A DNA stretch of 64,000 bases from Natronosalvus caseinilyticus (GTDB taxonomy: Archaea; Halobacteriota; Halobacteria; Halobacteriales; Natrialbaceae), in assembly GCF_017357105.1 (NCBI RefSeq), contig NZ_CP071596.1, forward strand, positions 1,488,001 to 1,552,000, read 5' to 3'. Below are positions 43,875 to 53,268 of the stretch, piece by piece. Position 1 is the first letter of the stretch; every line of letters begins with the position of its first letter. The notes beneath the pieces are model-generated. The model searched no databases, had not been told where the DNA came from, and saw only the letters and a program-made list of their open reading frames with translations. Both the position numbers and the translations under genes were made by a program.

Positions 43875-44028
43875 TTCATCTGATCCGTTCGTCCACACCA
43901 TAAAAGGGGTTCTGGCAGAGCCGTCCAATCGAACGGGGCTCGAAAACCACTCGAGTTCGTCCAGGAGATTCGTTCACGACGCTCGACCTTCGATTCACGA
44001 CGCTCGCCAGTCGGGCAGGAGAGGGTGT

Positions 44029-44982
44029 TTAGCGCGAGATCGACTCGCCGCTGTCGGCGACGACCGCGTCGACCTCCGCTTTCGTGAGGAGGGCGGCATC
44101 GCCTGGAATCGTCCGCTTCAGTGCAGCCGTTGCGGCGGCGTACTCGAGGGCACGACCGACGTCGTCGCCGGAGAGCCGGCGGGCGATGAACGCGCCCGTG
44201 AATGCGTCGCCAGTGCCGATGGGGTCGTGGGTCTCGGTCTCGTAGGCGTCGTGGTCGTGGACGACGTTGTCGTGCCAGGCGAGCGCGCCCTGGTCACCGC
44301 GGGTGACGACGACGGTTCGGAAGTCGAACTGAGAGCCGAGCTTGTGGGCGAGCTGACGAGGGTCGCCCTCGTAGCCGAGCACGGTGCGGGCGTCGCGGGC
44401 CGCGATCACGAGCACGTCGATTCCGGGGAACAGTTTCGTCAGGGTGTCTCGCGCCTCCTCGGGCGACCAGAGCTTTCGTCGGTAGTTAAGGTCGAAAGCG
44501 GTGGTCGTGTCGTTCTGTCGCGCCGCCCTCAGGAGCTGTGCCGTGGTCTCCCGGAGCGTCGGCGACAGCGCGGGGGTGATGCCCGAGGTGAAGAAGACCC
44601 GAGCGTCCCGGATGAGGTCGATGTCGAACTCCTGGGGTTCGGCGGTCGTGATTGCGGCGTCCGATCGGTCGTAGACGACGTTCGTTCCGCGGGGCTTGCC
44701 CCCGTGCTCGAGGTAGTACGTCCCCTGGCGGCCCTCGTCGCTCCAGACGACGTCGGTGTCGATGCCGTACTGCTCGAGTTCGCCGACGACGCGCCGGCCC
44801 AGCGGGGAGTCCGGGAGCTTCGAGGTCCAGGTGGAGACGGCACCGAGTCGCTCGGCGGCGACGGCCACGTTGCTCTCGGCGCCTGCCGCGCGAACCTCGA
44901 ACTCGTTGGCGGTCTCGAGGCGTTCGTGCCCGGGCGGCGAGAGGCGGAGCATCGTCTCGCCGAAGGTGACGAGGTCGCTCAC
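44029..44982 (-). CDS. kdgK: PfkB-family sugar kinase, 2-keto-3-deoxygluconate kinase
   Basis: A 317-aa ribokinase-like enzyme. The N-terminal [20 protein letters not shown], the sugar-site GGxxN-equivalent [18 protein letters not shown], and the C-terminal [13 protein letters not shown] (catalytic Asp and anion hole) are all present. It should phosphorylate KDG in the semi-phosphorylative Entner-Doudoroff pathway of haloarchaea. Translation starts with GTG at 44982, which overlaps the stop of an 18-codon upstream frame (GTGA). Confidence 0.9.
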   Translation of the reverse strand: MSDLVTFGETMLRLSPPGHERLETANEFEVRAAGAESNVAVAAERLGAVSTWTSKLPDSPLGRRVVGELEQYGIDTDVVWSDEGRQGTYYLEHGGKPRGTNVVYDRSDAAITTAEPQEFDIDLIRDARVFFTSGITPALSPTLRETTAQLLRAARQNDTTTAFDLNYRRKLWSPEEARDTLTKLFPGIDVLVIAARDARTVLGYEGDPRQLAHKLGSQFDFRTVVVTRGDQGALAWHDNVVHDHDAYETETHDPIGTGDAFTGAFIARRLSGDDVGRALEYAAATAALKRTIPGDAALLTKAEVDAVVADSGESISR

Positions 44983-45035
44983 GCGTCTCCCTCCCGGTTC
45001 GGTCGGTCGGTGGTGATGGTGAATCGCTGGCTCAT
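44979..45035 (-). CDS. Possible 18-codon leader ORF before kdgK
   Basis: ATG at 45035 to TGA at 44979 encodes [18 protein letters not shown]. Its stop overlaps the kdgK GTG start in the arrangement GTGA, the same geometry as other coupled genes in this window. It may be a translated leader that feeds ribosomes to kdgK. Very short and unsupported by homology; chance is possible. Confidence 0.3.
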   Translation of the reverse strand: MSQRFTITTDRPNREGDA

Positions 45036-45088
45036 GGTCGAAAAACGGAGGGCCATGCTATAAGTTGTGTCGTTGGTGGCGGTATCTC

Positions 45089-45140
45089 GCTCACACTCTC
45101 ACTCACATTCGCACTCCACTCTCACTTTCACCCACACTCG
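45089..45140. repeat. CACTC-rich simple repeat
   Basis: An imperfect run of CACTC/CACAC/CACATTC units between rtcA and kdgK, downstream of rtcA. Probably a low-complexity 3' region. Confidence 0.5.
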
Positions 45141-45160
45141 AGGTCCTGACCTGTGGCGTC

Positions 45161-46291
45161 TCACTCGAGACTCGTCTCGGCGACCAGGGCGGTCGACCCG
45201 TCGTCGTTCTTCCGGTGCTCGGGTTCGAAGTCGAAATCTAGGTCGGAGCCAAACGCCTCGAGCAGTCGCAGGCTCGTCTCGACGTGGTCGGTCACGGCGG
45301 GAATCCGCAGGCGACCGCCGCCGAGAACGAGGAAGTCGAGGAGTTGATCGGCGAGGTGGGCGTCGACGCTTCCGTCCTCCTCGAGAAACGCGACGGCGGC
45401 GTCGGCGGCTTCCTCCCCAACGCGCTCGGCCGGTTTGCCGGGTTCGCCGAGGGCGGAGAATCCGGCCTGGGGACGAGGCGTCGACGCCGATCTTCGCGTG
45501 CCGTTGGCGAACTCGTGCTCGAACTCGAGGGCCAGGACGATTACCGACCCCGGACAGGCGCTCTCGGCCGTCGTCTCGACGCGCTCGCGAACCTCGAAAT
45601 TCGCACCATCCGCACCGATTCGTGCTCGCAACCGCTCGAGGGCACCCTCGACCTGCCGTTCGGCGACGTCGGCGTCGGCCAGCGCGGCGGCTTCCGTCGA
45701 GTAGACGCACACGTCCGTGAGGTCGCCGCGGGTCTGGAGGTCCAGCGGTCGGAACCGCGAGGGGGCGAGGTGAAGCCGCAACCAACCGCCGCCGGCGGGA
45801 TAGAAACCGCGACGGTCGACCTCGAGGGCGGCCTGCAGGCCGCACCGACGAAGGAGTGGGAGCTTGACGTACCGGAGGTAGTCCACGGGCGGCGACCAGG
45901 CGACGTCCGTTCCGCCCGTGGCGGTCAGAGTGAGCGGCGACTCGAGGCGGGCGGTGAGGGGAAGGACCGCGTCGAAGAGGAGCGTGAGGCTGCCGGCGGT
46001 GCCGACGTCGACGGTGTATTCTCCACCCGAAATTTCGACTGCGCCGTCGCCGCCCGTTCCCGCATGAGGGTCGAACTCGACCGTCTCGGCCTCGAGTTCG
46101 CCACCCGAGACCTCGGCGTCGGTGATCGCCGCAATCGCCTCCAGGACGGCCAGGTGCTGGTTCGCGAGTCCGGGGTTCGGCCGGTCGCCGCGGACGCGCT
46201 CGAGGCGAACGGGCTCGCCGGTGAGTGCCGAGAGGGTGAGCGCTCGCCGGAGGAACTGGCCGCCGGCGTCGTGCCCGTCGAGGGTGTGCAT
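45161..46291 (-). CDS. rtcA: RNA 3'-terminal phosphate cyclase
   Basis: A 376-aa RtcA. Characteristic segments: GGQFLRRALTLSALTGEPVR with RPNPGLANQHLAVLEA, GTAGSLTLLFDAVLPL, RRGFYPAGGGWLRL, and the nucleophile His in VDAHLADQLLDFLVLGGG. It converts RNA 3'-phosphates to 2',3'-cyclic phosphates with ATP. Compared with standard archaeal RtcA (about 340 aa), it has an extended acidic C-terminal part. The start MHTLDGHDAGGQ at 46291 replaces the unlikely longer frame. Downstream direction is toward kdgK. Confidence 0.92.
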   Translation of the reverse strand: MHTLDGHDAGGQFLRRALTLSALTGEPVRLERVRGDRPNPGLANQHLAVLEAIAAITDAEVSGGELEAETVEFDPHAGTGGDGAVEISGGEYTVDVGTAGSLTLLFDAVLPLTARLESPLTLTATGGTDVAWSPPVDYLRYVKLPLLRRCGLQAALEVDRRGFYPAGGGWLRLHLAPSRFRPLDLQTRGDLTDVCVYSTEAAALADADVAERQVEGALERLRARIGADGANFEVRERVETTAESACPGSVIVLALEFEHEFANGTRRSASTPRPQAGFSALGEPGKPAERVGEEAADAAVAFLEEDGSVDAHLADQLLDFLVLGGGRLRIPAVTDHVETSLRLLEAFGSDLDFDFEPEHRKNDDGSTALVAETSLE

Positions 46292-46577
46292 ACCTGCGTG
46301 CTCGAGCGCGGCGTGGAAAGGTCTTCGCGTGGTGTGATACGGCGCGTGGTTTCCAGCGCATCCGTGGAACGCACCCGAGTGAAATGGATCCGATGGCTCG
46401 TGTGAGCCGGATATGTTCGAGTGAGACGAACGCGAGGAGCGCGGTCGAACACGAGCGATCACGGTCGAACGGTATCGATGCACGCCGGTAGAGCCGCGAA
46501 TCTCTCTCGAACCCCGTTCGCGATGACCGCTTCCGGAACCTGAATCGTTAGGTCACTCGAGTCGAGAGAGGACAGTC

Positions 46578-47864
46578 ATGCGAGGCTGGCGCGACCCGCT
46601 CACTCGCCGGTGGTTCCTCTGGGGGACCCTCGGCGTCGTCTTCTTGCTCGTGAACGTCTATCGGCTCTCGACGGCCGTCCTCGCCGAGGAGCTGATGGCC
46701 GGTTTCCGGACCACGGGCGCCCAGCTCGGGACGCTCCACGCGATTTTCTTCTGGATCTACGCGCTGATGCAGTTGCCGACGGGGATCCTGGCCGACCGGA
46801 TCGGTCCCCGTCGGACGGCCGCCGCCGGCGGGCTCGTGATGAACGTCGGCGCGATCTGGTTCGCGCTGGCCACCAGCTACGCGGGAGCGCTGGTCGCCCG
46901 TGGACTCGTCGGCCTCGGGGCGAGCGTGATCTTCGTCTGCATCCTCCGGTTCTGTGCCAGCTGGTTCCGGGCCGACGAGTTCGCTACCCTCAGCGGCCTC
47001 AGTTTCGCGGTTTCGGGCGTCGGTGGCGTCCTCGCGACTACGCCCCTCGCGGTCGCCGCGGAATCGGCGGGTTGGCGGACGACCGTCGGCGCGCTCGGGG
47101 TCTTCGGCGTCGCGTTCAGCGTCGTCGTCTATGCGGTCGTCCGCGACACGCCCGAACGGGCCGGTTTCGACCCCATCGAGGGCGTGCCTGGCCAGCCGAC
47201 GCTCTCGACGGCTGCCGTCGTCCGCCACGTCCGCACCGTGCTCTCCGATCGGGTCACCTGGGTCGCCAGCGTGATGCTCTTCTGTACCTCCGGGCTCAAC
47301 CTGACGCTGTTCGGGCTGTGGGGCGTCCCGTACGTCGTCCAGACCTACGACGTCTCCGTGACCCACGCCTCGCTGTACACCCTCGCCGGCGGCGTCGGCA
47401 TGATCGTCGGCCCGCCGTCGATCGGCTGGGTGTCCGACCGCCTCGAGCGCCGCGTCGAGCTGATGGTCGTCGGCGCCGTCCTCTACGTGGCTTCGCTCGG
47501 TCTCGTCGCCGCACTGGGGCGACCGCCGATCGCCGTCGTCGGCGTCGTCTTCTTCGTCGCGGGCGTCCTGCTCGGCGCGTTCGTCCTCGGGTACCCGCTG
47601 GTGAAGGATCGCCACGACGCGAGCGCGAGCGGCATCTCGACCAGCGTGATCAACGGCGCGGCCTTCTTCGGCGCCGCCGTGCTCCCGACGGCGATGGGAT
47701 TCGCTCTCGACACCTACTGGACGGGCGAACTCGAGGCCGGCGTGCGCGTCTACACCGCGACCGGCTACCGCATGGCGTTCGTGATCGCGACCGTCGCGGC
47801 CGCCGTCGCGCTCGCGTGTACGCTCTGGTTGTATCGGTACGCGGCGGACGGCTCGAGCGTCTGA
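46578..47864 (+). CDS. Major facilitator superfamily transporter
   Basis: A 428-aa protein with about 12 transmembrane helices. MFS motif A appears as GILADRIGPRRTA after helix 2 and a weaker repeat as IGWVSDRLERRVE in the second half; the central cytoplasmic loop (DTPERAGFDPIEG) is hydrophilic. It resembles the anion:cation symporter/hexuronate group, but the substrate cannot be read. Single gene. Confidence 0.9.
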   Translation: MRGWRDPLTRRWFLWGTLGVVFLLVNVYRLSTAVLAEELMAGFRTTGAQLGTLHAIFFWIYALMQLPTGILADRIGPRRTAAAGGLVMNVGAIWFALATSYAGALVARGLVGLGASVIFVCILRFCASWFRADEFATLSGLSFAVSGVGGVLATTPLAVAAESAGWRTTVGALGVFGVAFSVVVYAVVRDTPERAGFDPIEGVPGQPTLSTAAVVRHVRTVLSDRVTWVASVMLFCTSGLNLTLFGLWGVPYVVQTYDVSVTHASLYTLAGGVGMIVGPPSIGWVSDRLERRVELMVVGAVLYVASLGLVAALGRPPIAVVGVVFFVAGVLLGAFVLGYPLVKDRHDASASGISTSVINGAAFFGAAVLPTAMGFALDTYWTGELEAGVRVYTATGYRMAFVIATVAAAVALACTLWLYRYAADGSSV

Positions 47865-48012
47865 TGGTCCGAGCGAGTAGCACCCTTTCAGGCGTCGACC
47901 GGTGCGTGAAATGATGCGTGAAACCGGATGAACGCTATCGGTTTCACCCACCTGTTCACTCGGAACGTGACTAGCCGCACATTTTTTCGTCTTTGCCCAC
48001 TCACAAGCCATC

Positions 48013-48561
48013 GTGACCGATTCGAGCCGCCACCGATCCACTCACTTCGTCCGACCCGCGCGCCTCGAAGACGCCCGTGCGATCCGGGCCGTCGCCCGCG
48101 AGAGCTGGCACGCCGCGTACGACGACCTCCTCGGCCCCGACGCCGTCGAGTCGGTGACCGACGAGTGGTACGCCCTCGAGGGTCTGCGCGAGTCGATCCA
48201 GTCGAGGGACAGCCACCTGTTCGTCGCCCCCGAGTCCGACGATGACGAAGCGGATCGAACTGACGACCTCGCCGGCTTCGTCCATGTCGGCCAGTGGCCG
48301 GACGAACCCGCCGTCGGCCACCTCGCTCGGCTCTACGTTCACTCGAGCCACTGGGGACGGGGGCTGGGAACGTCGCTCTGTGAGCGCGGGGAACGAGCCC
48401 TCGAGGACGACGGCTTCGACCGGATTCGTCTCGAGGTGTTCGCGAGAAACGAGCGAGCGATCGACTTTTACGAGGACCGAGGGTACGAACCCGTCGCCGA
48501 GGTGGTCGAAGAACTCGAGGGCGAGACGTATCGGGTGTCGTTGCTCGAGAAGGCTCTGTGA
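48013..48561 (+). CDS. GNAT family N-acetyltransferase
   Basis: A 182-aa GNAT. The acetyl-CoA-binding motif A is LYVHSSHWGRGLGTSLCERGE (Q/RxxGxG/A type), followed by motif B FARNERAIDFYEDRGYEPV. A short acidic insertion (SDDDEADRTDD) lies before the central strands. It starts with GTG at 48013. It is convergent with the RNB ribonuclease gene. Substrate unknown. Confidence 0.88.
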   Translation: MTDSSRHRSTHFVRPARLEDARAIRAVARESWHAAYDDLLGPDAVESVTDEWYALEGLRESIQSRDSHLFVAPESDDDEADRTDDLAGFVHVGQWPDEPAVGHLARLYVHSSHWGRGLGTSLCERGERALEDDGFDRIRLEVFARNERAIDFYEDRGYEPVAEVVEELEGETYRVSLLEKAL

Positions 48562-48585
48562 GTTCGTAACCGCGTTCTCCGCGAT

Positions 48586-49884
48586 TCAGAGTGTTTTGTC
48601 CGCCTCGTCCTCCTCGACGACCTCGAGCCCGCGGTTGTTCACCGCCATCGGATCGAGGCCGACCTCCTGGAGGAACCCCTTGTACTCGCGTTCGCAGGTC
48701 TCGGCGGCCTTCTGCTTGTCGCTGGCGCGGTCACAGAGGGCGACGAGATTCTCCGGCACGTCGTTCTGGTAGACGATCCAGTGGTTGATCAGGTCCGAGA
48801 GTCGGCGGATGGGGCTCGTGAAGTGGCCGTAAATCTCGAAGTTGAGCGCGTGGTGGCCGCCGAACGGGTCGTTCATGTACTTCGCGCGGGGCATCACCTT
48901 CATCACCGCCCACTGGATCTTATCGAGTTGGCGACCCGGCGCGGTCTCGAGGGTCGCGTTGACTGCTTTGCGGGGCTCGTCCCAGGTGTCGCCGGGGATG
49001 GAGACGCCGTCGAGGTCCTGGATCTCCTGGAGGGCCTTCGACCACTCGTCGGGCGTCGGCTGGGGGTGGACGCGGTACATCGCCTCGACGCCCCGGTTCC
49101 ACATGAGTTCGTGCGTGACGGCCTTGTTGGCCTTGAGCATGCACTCCTCGATGATGGTGTGAGCGCGGTCGCGGCTAGGGTTCAGGACGAGCGAGCCGTC
49201 TTCCTTGCGAATCTCGTGCATCTCGTTGGCGACCTCGTAGACGAGCTTGTTCTCCTCGTGGAGGGGTGCGTCGGGGTCCTCGAGGCGCTGTTCGGCCTGG
49301 GAGTAGGTGAGCCGTTCGTCGGACTCGATGACGGACTTGTAGATGTCGATGGAGTCGTAGCTCAGGGTCTCCTTGTCGAGGTGCATTTCGACGGTGTGGG
49401 CCAGTCGCTCCTCGTTGGGTACGAGGGAACAGACCGACTCGGCCAGCACCGGCGGCAGCATGTGGATGGTGTAGGCGGGCAGGTAGACCGTGTTGCCGCG
49501 CTCGACGGCCTCGTTCCACATCTCGGATTCGGGGTGGACGTAGTGAGTCACGTCCGCGATGTGGACCCAGAGGACGTACTCGTCCTCGCGCTCTTCGATC
49601 GAGAGCGCGTCGTCGAAGTCCTGGGCGTCGATGGGGTCGGTCGTCCACGTCGTCATGTCCCGGAGGTCGCGCCGATCCTCGAGTTCCGCGTCGATGTCGG
49701 CCTGTGGATCCTCGGTCAACTCCTTGGCCTCTTCGAGGACGCTCGCGGGGAACTCGTCGCGGATCTCGAACTTCTCGAAGAGGTCCTCGCGCTTGTTCTC
49801 GAGGTGGCGGGCCAGGTCCTCGGAGATTTGGACGGGACCTTGCCCCTCGGCCGTGCCGGCTGCGGCCTGTGCGTCGTCGCTCAT
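48586..49884 (-). CDS. RNB-domain exoribonuclease (RNase R/II-like)
   Basis: A 432-aa protein that is mostly an RNB catalytic domain. The Mg2+-binding acidic cluster is TDPIDAQDFDDALSI, and the conserved HFTSPIRRLSDLINHW occurs near residue 350. The N-terminal cold-shock and C-terminal S1 domains of RNase R are missing, as usual in haloarchaeal RNase R-like enzymes, which compensate for the absence of an exosome. Start MSDDAQAAAGTAEG at 49884. Confidence 0.93.
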   Translation of the reverse strand: MSDDAQAAAGTAEGQGPVQISEDLARHLENKREDLFEKFEIRDEFPASVLEEAKELTEDPQADIDAELEDRRDLRDMTTWTTDPIDAQDFDDALSIEEREDEYVLWVHIADVTHYVHPESEMWNEAVERGNTVYLPAYTIHMLPPVLAESVCSLVPNEERLAHTVEMHLDKETLSYDSIDIYKSVIESDERLTYSQAEQRLEDPDAPLHEENKLVYEVANEMHEIRKEDGSLVLNPSRDRAHTIIEECMLKANKAVTHELMWNRGVEAMYRVHPQPTPDEWSKALQEIQDLDGVSIPGDTWDEPRKAVNATLETAPGRQLDKIQWAVMKVMPRAKYMNDPFGGHHALNFEIYGHFTSPIRRLSDLINHWIVYQNDVPENLVALCDRASDKQKAAETCEREYKGFLQEVGLDPMAVNNRGLEVVEEDEADKTL

Positions 49885-50053
49885 ACCCTCGGCTACGAAC
49901 AGGAGTGCCAAAGTCGTGTCGGGACGCGTACGCGGTATTTCACAGCGACTCAACCGGCTGGTACCCGTGCTGTGTCGTCCGTTATCCCCTCTCTCGCGGG
50001 AAGACGGGGAACAGGCAAAGGTTACTTATCGTTAGACACCGAGGTTCGTGACG

Positions 50054-51541
50054 ATGAGTCAGAAGGCAGATCGAAGCCGTCAGCAGGAGTCGCGGGCGGA
50101 GAACTCCGCCACCGCCGACCCGCTAACCCTGGAGAACGGTCTGGAGGCGCTTCGATCGAGCCCGTCGTTTCACGGCACGGTCGAACCGCTCGACGGGCTC
50201 GACGACCTCGAAACCTGCGAGCACATCGCACTGTTCTACCGGAGCCGCGAGGAACGGTTCGCCACCGTTACCCCGTTTATTCGACAGGGTATCGAGCGCG
50301 GCGAGCGGGTCATGTACGTCATCGACGACCTCCCGAAGTCCGACATCCTCACGGAACTCCGCGGCGGCGACGTCGACGTAGACGCGGCTCTCGAGTCGGG
50401 CCAGCTGACGTTTCACACGCTCGAGGAGACCTACCTGCGGTCCGGCCGCTTCGACCCCGACGACATGCTCGAGGTGTACGCCGACGCGATCGAAGAGGCA
50501 AAAGCGGAGTACCCGGCGCTCCGGGTGACCGCGAACACGAACTTCATCCTGGACGAGTACGCGACCCTCGAGGACTTCATGGCCTACGAGAGCCGCGTCA
50601 ACGACCTCTTCCGCGGCGAGGACTGCATCGCCCTCTGTCACTACGATTGTGAGCGCATCCCACCCGAGACGCTCGTCGACGTTATCCGAACGCACCCGCA
50701 CCTGGTGTACGAAGACACCGTCTGTCACAACTTCTACTACACGCCGCCTGAGGAGTTCTTCGAACCTGACGAACCCACCCGTGACGTCGAGCGAATGCTG
50801 AACACGCTGGTCGACCGCGCCAGAGCGCGGTCCGAACTCAACGAGACGGTCGCGGAACTCGAGGAGTCCAACGAGCGACTCAGGCGGTTCGCGTACGTCG
50901 CCTCCCACGACTTACAGGAGCCGCTACGGATGATCTCGAGCTATCTCCAGTTGCTCGATTCCCGCTACGCGGACGACCTGGACGAAGAGGCGCGAGAGTA
51001 CATCGACTTCGCCGTGGACGGCTCCGACCGGATGCGGGAGATGGTCGACGGGTTGCTCGCGTACTCGCGAATCGACATGGACGAGGCGGACTTCGAACGA
51101 GTCGAGTGCGACGACGTCGTCGACGACGTACTGACCGATCTGCAGGTGCAGATCGACGAGACCGATGCCGCAGTCGACCTCGAGCCGTTACCCACAGTTC
51201 GCGGCGAGGTCCACCAGCTCAAGCAACTGTTCTCGAACCTGGTTTCGAACGCGATCAAGTACAGTGGCGACGAGCCACCCCGGATCGAGATCGCCGACGA
51301 GAAACGGGGCGACCGCTGCGTCCTCTCGGTCGCCGACGACGGAATCGGTATCGAGACGGAGTACGTCGACCAGATCTTCGACATCTTCAATCGACTCCAC
51401 TCGAACGACGAGTTCCAGGGGACCGGTATCGGACTCTCGCTGTGTCGGAAGATCGTCGACCACCACGGCGGCGACATCTGGGTCGACTCCGAACCGGGCG
51501 ACGGTACGACGTTTTACTTCACCCTTCCTGCGGCGGCGTAG
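50054..51541 (+). CDS. MEDS-domain sensor histidine kinase
   Basis: A 495-aa cytoplasmic kinase. Residues about 50-230 form a MEDS (DcmR-type) sensory domain: CEHIALFYRSREERFATVTPF, ERGERVMYVIDDL, and RVTANTNFILDEYATLEDFMAYESRVND. The HisKA site is VASHDLQEPLRMISSYLQLL and the ATPase boxes NLVSNAIKYSG, DDGIGIE and GTGIGLSLCRKIV are intact. Its kinase core is clearly related to the HTH-PAS kinase at 35452. It is followed 86 bp later by a single-domain response regulator, its likely partner. ATG 50054 or GTG 50048. Confidence 0.9.
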   Translation: MSQKADRSRQQESRAENSATADPLTLENGLEALRSSPSFHGTVEPLDGLDDLETCEHIALFYRSREERFATVTPFIRQGIERGERVMYVIDDLPKSDILTELRGGDVDVDAALESGQLTFHTLEETYLRSGRFDPDDMLEVYADAIEEAKAEYPALRVTANTNFILDEYATLEDFMAYESRVNDLFRGEDCIALCHYDCERIPPETLVDVIRTHPHLVYEDTVCHNFYYTPPEEFFEPDEPTRDVERMLNTLVDRARARSELNETVAELEESNERLRRFAYVASHDLQEPLRMISSYLQLLDSRYADDLDEEAREYIDFAVDGSDRMREMVDGLLAYSRIDMDEADFERVECDDVVDDVLTDLQVQIDETDAAVDLEPLPTVRGEVHQLKQLFSNLVSNAIKYSGDEPPRIEIADEKRGDRCVLSVADDGIGIETEYVDQIFDIFNRLHSNDEFQGTGIGLSLCRKIVDHHGGDIWVDSEPGDGTTFYFTLPAAA

Positions 51542-51627
51542 ATCGGTTCACAGGTACCAGGATCACAGGCTCCAGGCACAGGCACAGACTCACAGGCTCA
51601 CCGTCACCAGACTCAAGATTCACTCCA

Positions 51628-52089
51628 ATGGCCGAGGAACCGTTCGACATCCTGGTAATCGAGGACAACCCGGGCGACGTCCGTCTCATCGAGAACGGAT
51701 TCGACGAGAGCGACGTCCCGCGTTCGCTGACCGTCGTCACCGACGGCGCGGAAGCGCTCAACTACCTCTATCGACGAAACGGCTACGAATCCGCGGCGAA
51801 ACCGGACCTCGTGCTGCTGGATCTGAACGTGCCGAAACTGACCGGCAACGCGGTTCTCGAGCGGATTACCGACGACCCCGACTTTCGTTCGACGCCGATA
51901 CTCGTTCTCTCCGGCTCCCAGTCCGACGACCACATTCTGGAGACCTATCAGCTGGGAGCGGACGGATACTTCGTCAAACCGGTAGACCCCCACGAGTTCA
52001 TCTCGCTCGTCAAAACGATCGGGGATTCGCTGGCCTCGCCCGGATCGCTCCCGTCGGGGAAGTTCGCCGACATCGACCAGCCCCTGTGA
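51628..52089 (+). CDS. Single-domain response regulator (Rcp1-like)
   Basis: A 153-aa receiver without output domain. The acidic pair is VIEDNPGD, the phosphoacceptor Asp lies in VLLDLNVPKLTGNAVLE, Thr/Ser in LVLSGSQ and the Lys in YFVKPVDPHEF. The ENPGDVRLI start and the YLYRRNGYE insertion are typical of phytochrome-type Rcp1 regulators. It is likely phosphorylated by the preceding MEDS kinase. Confidence 0.93.
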   Translation: MAEEPFDILVIEDNPGDVRLIENGFDESDVPRSLTVVTDGAEALNYLYRRNGYESAAKPDLVLLDLNVPKLTGNAVLERITDDPDFRSTPILVLSGSQSDDHILETYQLGADGYFVKPVDPHEFISLVKTIGDSLASPGSLPSGKFADIDQPL

Positions 52090-52262
52090 GCCACGCTCGA
52101 GTAAACTTCGCCTCACTTGACTGTCTGTACGTGCCACGCTCGAGCACCGACTACGGCCCCTCGCGACTAACTACACTTTTTATAGTTTGTGCGATCACGC
52201 AGAACCGACCGCGTTCTGGCTCTCTCGAGTCACTCAACCAGTTCACGAGAAACACGTTGGAT

Positions 52263-52270
52263 TTTATATA
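52263..52270 (+). promoter_or_regulatory. TATA box of the ABC exporter operon
   Basis: TTTATATA lies 24-31 nt before the ATG at 52294, indicating a leaderless mRNA and supporting the short start. Confidence 0.6.
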
Positions 52271-52293
52271 TTATCAGCAAAGAGTATTCGGCG

Positions 52294-53268
52294 ATGACGA
52301 CGATTGCCCTCCACGACGTCGCGAAACGCTACGGCGACGTCACCGCACTGGCCGGCATCGACCTCGAGGTCGAATCCGGCGAGGTCTTCGGCTTCCTGGG
52401 CCCGAACGGGGCCGGCAAGTCGACGACCATCGACATCCTGCTGCGCTACACCCACCCCACGAGCGGGCGGGTCGAAGTCCTGGGTCACGACGTGACGAGC
52501 GACCCGGTCGCCGTCCGCGAGCGGACCGGTATCCTCCCGGAGGGGTATGCCCCCTTCGAGACGATGACCGGCCGCCAGCACCTCGAGTACGCCATTGCGG
52601 CCAACGACGCCGACGACGACCCCGACGTCTTGCTCGAGCGCGTGGACGTGGCCCACGCGGCCGACCGCAAGGCCATCGGCTACTCGAAGGGGATGACCCA
52701 GCGCCTGGGGCTGGCGATGGCTCTCGTCGGCGAACCCGAACTCCTGATCCTCGACGAACCGTCGACTGGGCTCGACCCCCACGGCGTCCGACTGATGCGT
52801 CAGATCGTCCGTGAGGAGCGCGACCGGGGCGCGACGGTCTTCTTCTCGAGTCACATCTTAGAGCAGGTCGAGGCCGTCGCCGACCGGGTCGGTATCCTCC
52901 GGCAGGGCTCGCTGATCGCCGTCGACACGATCGACGGCCTCCGGACGGCCAACGAGAGCGACGGCGAACTCGTCGTCGAACTCGATCTCGAGACGGCCGA
53001 AACAGACGAGAAACTGGCCGCTGGCGAAGGCATATCCGGAATCGAAGCTGGCGTCGCCCTCGAACCGATCGTCGCAGCCGTCGACTCCCTCACGGGCGTC
53101 TCCTCGGTGCGTCAAGACGGAGACGCGCTCGTGGTCACCTGCGCGACGAAGGCGAAACTCGAGGTGCTGGATACAATCCGCGAGCACGGGGCAACCATCA
53201 CCGACTTTTCGACCGCGGAGACGTCGCTCGAGGAACTGTTCGTCTCCTACACGGAGGGCGAGCGATGA
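52294..53268 (+). CDS. ABC-2 type transporter ATPase
   Basis: A 324-aa ABC ATPase. Walker A GPNGAGKSTT, signature YSKGMTQRLGLAMAL (a YSKGM variant of LSGGQ), Walker B LLILDEPSTGLDPHG and switch His SSHILEQV are present. The C-terminal about 90 residues form an extra domain, common in exporter ATPases of the NosF/CcmA class. It is coupled to the permease by an ATGA overlap. Confidence 0.9.
   Translation: MTTIALHDVAKRYGDVTALAGIDLEVESGEVFGFLGPNGAGKSTTIDILLRYTHPTSGRVEVLGHDVTSDPVAVRERTGILPEGYAPFETMTGRQHLEYAIAANDADDDPDVLLERVDVAHAADRKAIGYSKGMTQRLGLAMALVGEPELLILDEPSTGLDPHGVRLMRQIVREERDRGATVFFSSHILEQVEAVADRVGILRQGSLIAVDTIDGLRTANESDGELVVELDLETAETDEKLAAGEGISGIEAGVALEPIVAAVDSLTGVSSVRQDGDALVVTCATKAKLEVLDTIREHGATITDFSTAETSLEELFVSYTEGER

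Noticed and set aside
45089-45140. Regulatory repeat array
   Set aside because: The CACTC units are irregular and lie downstream of rtcA, more like low-complexity sequence than binding sites.
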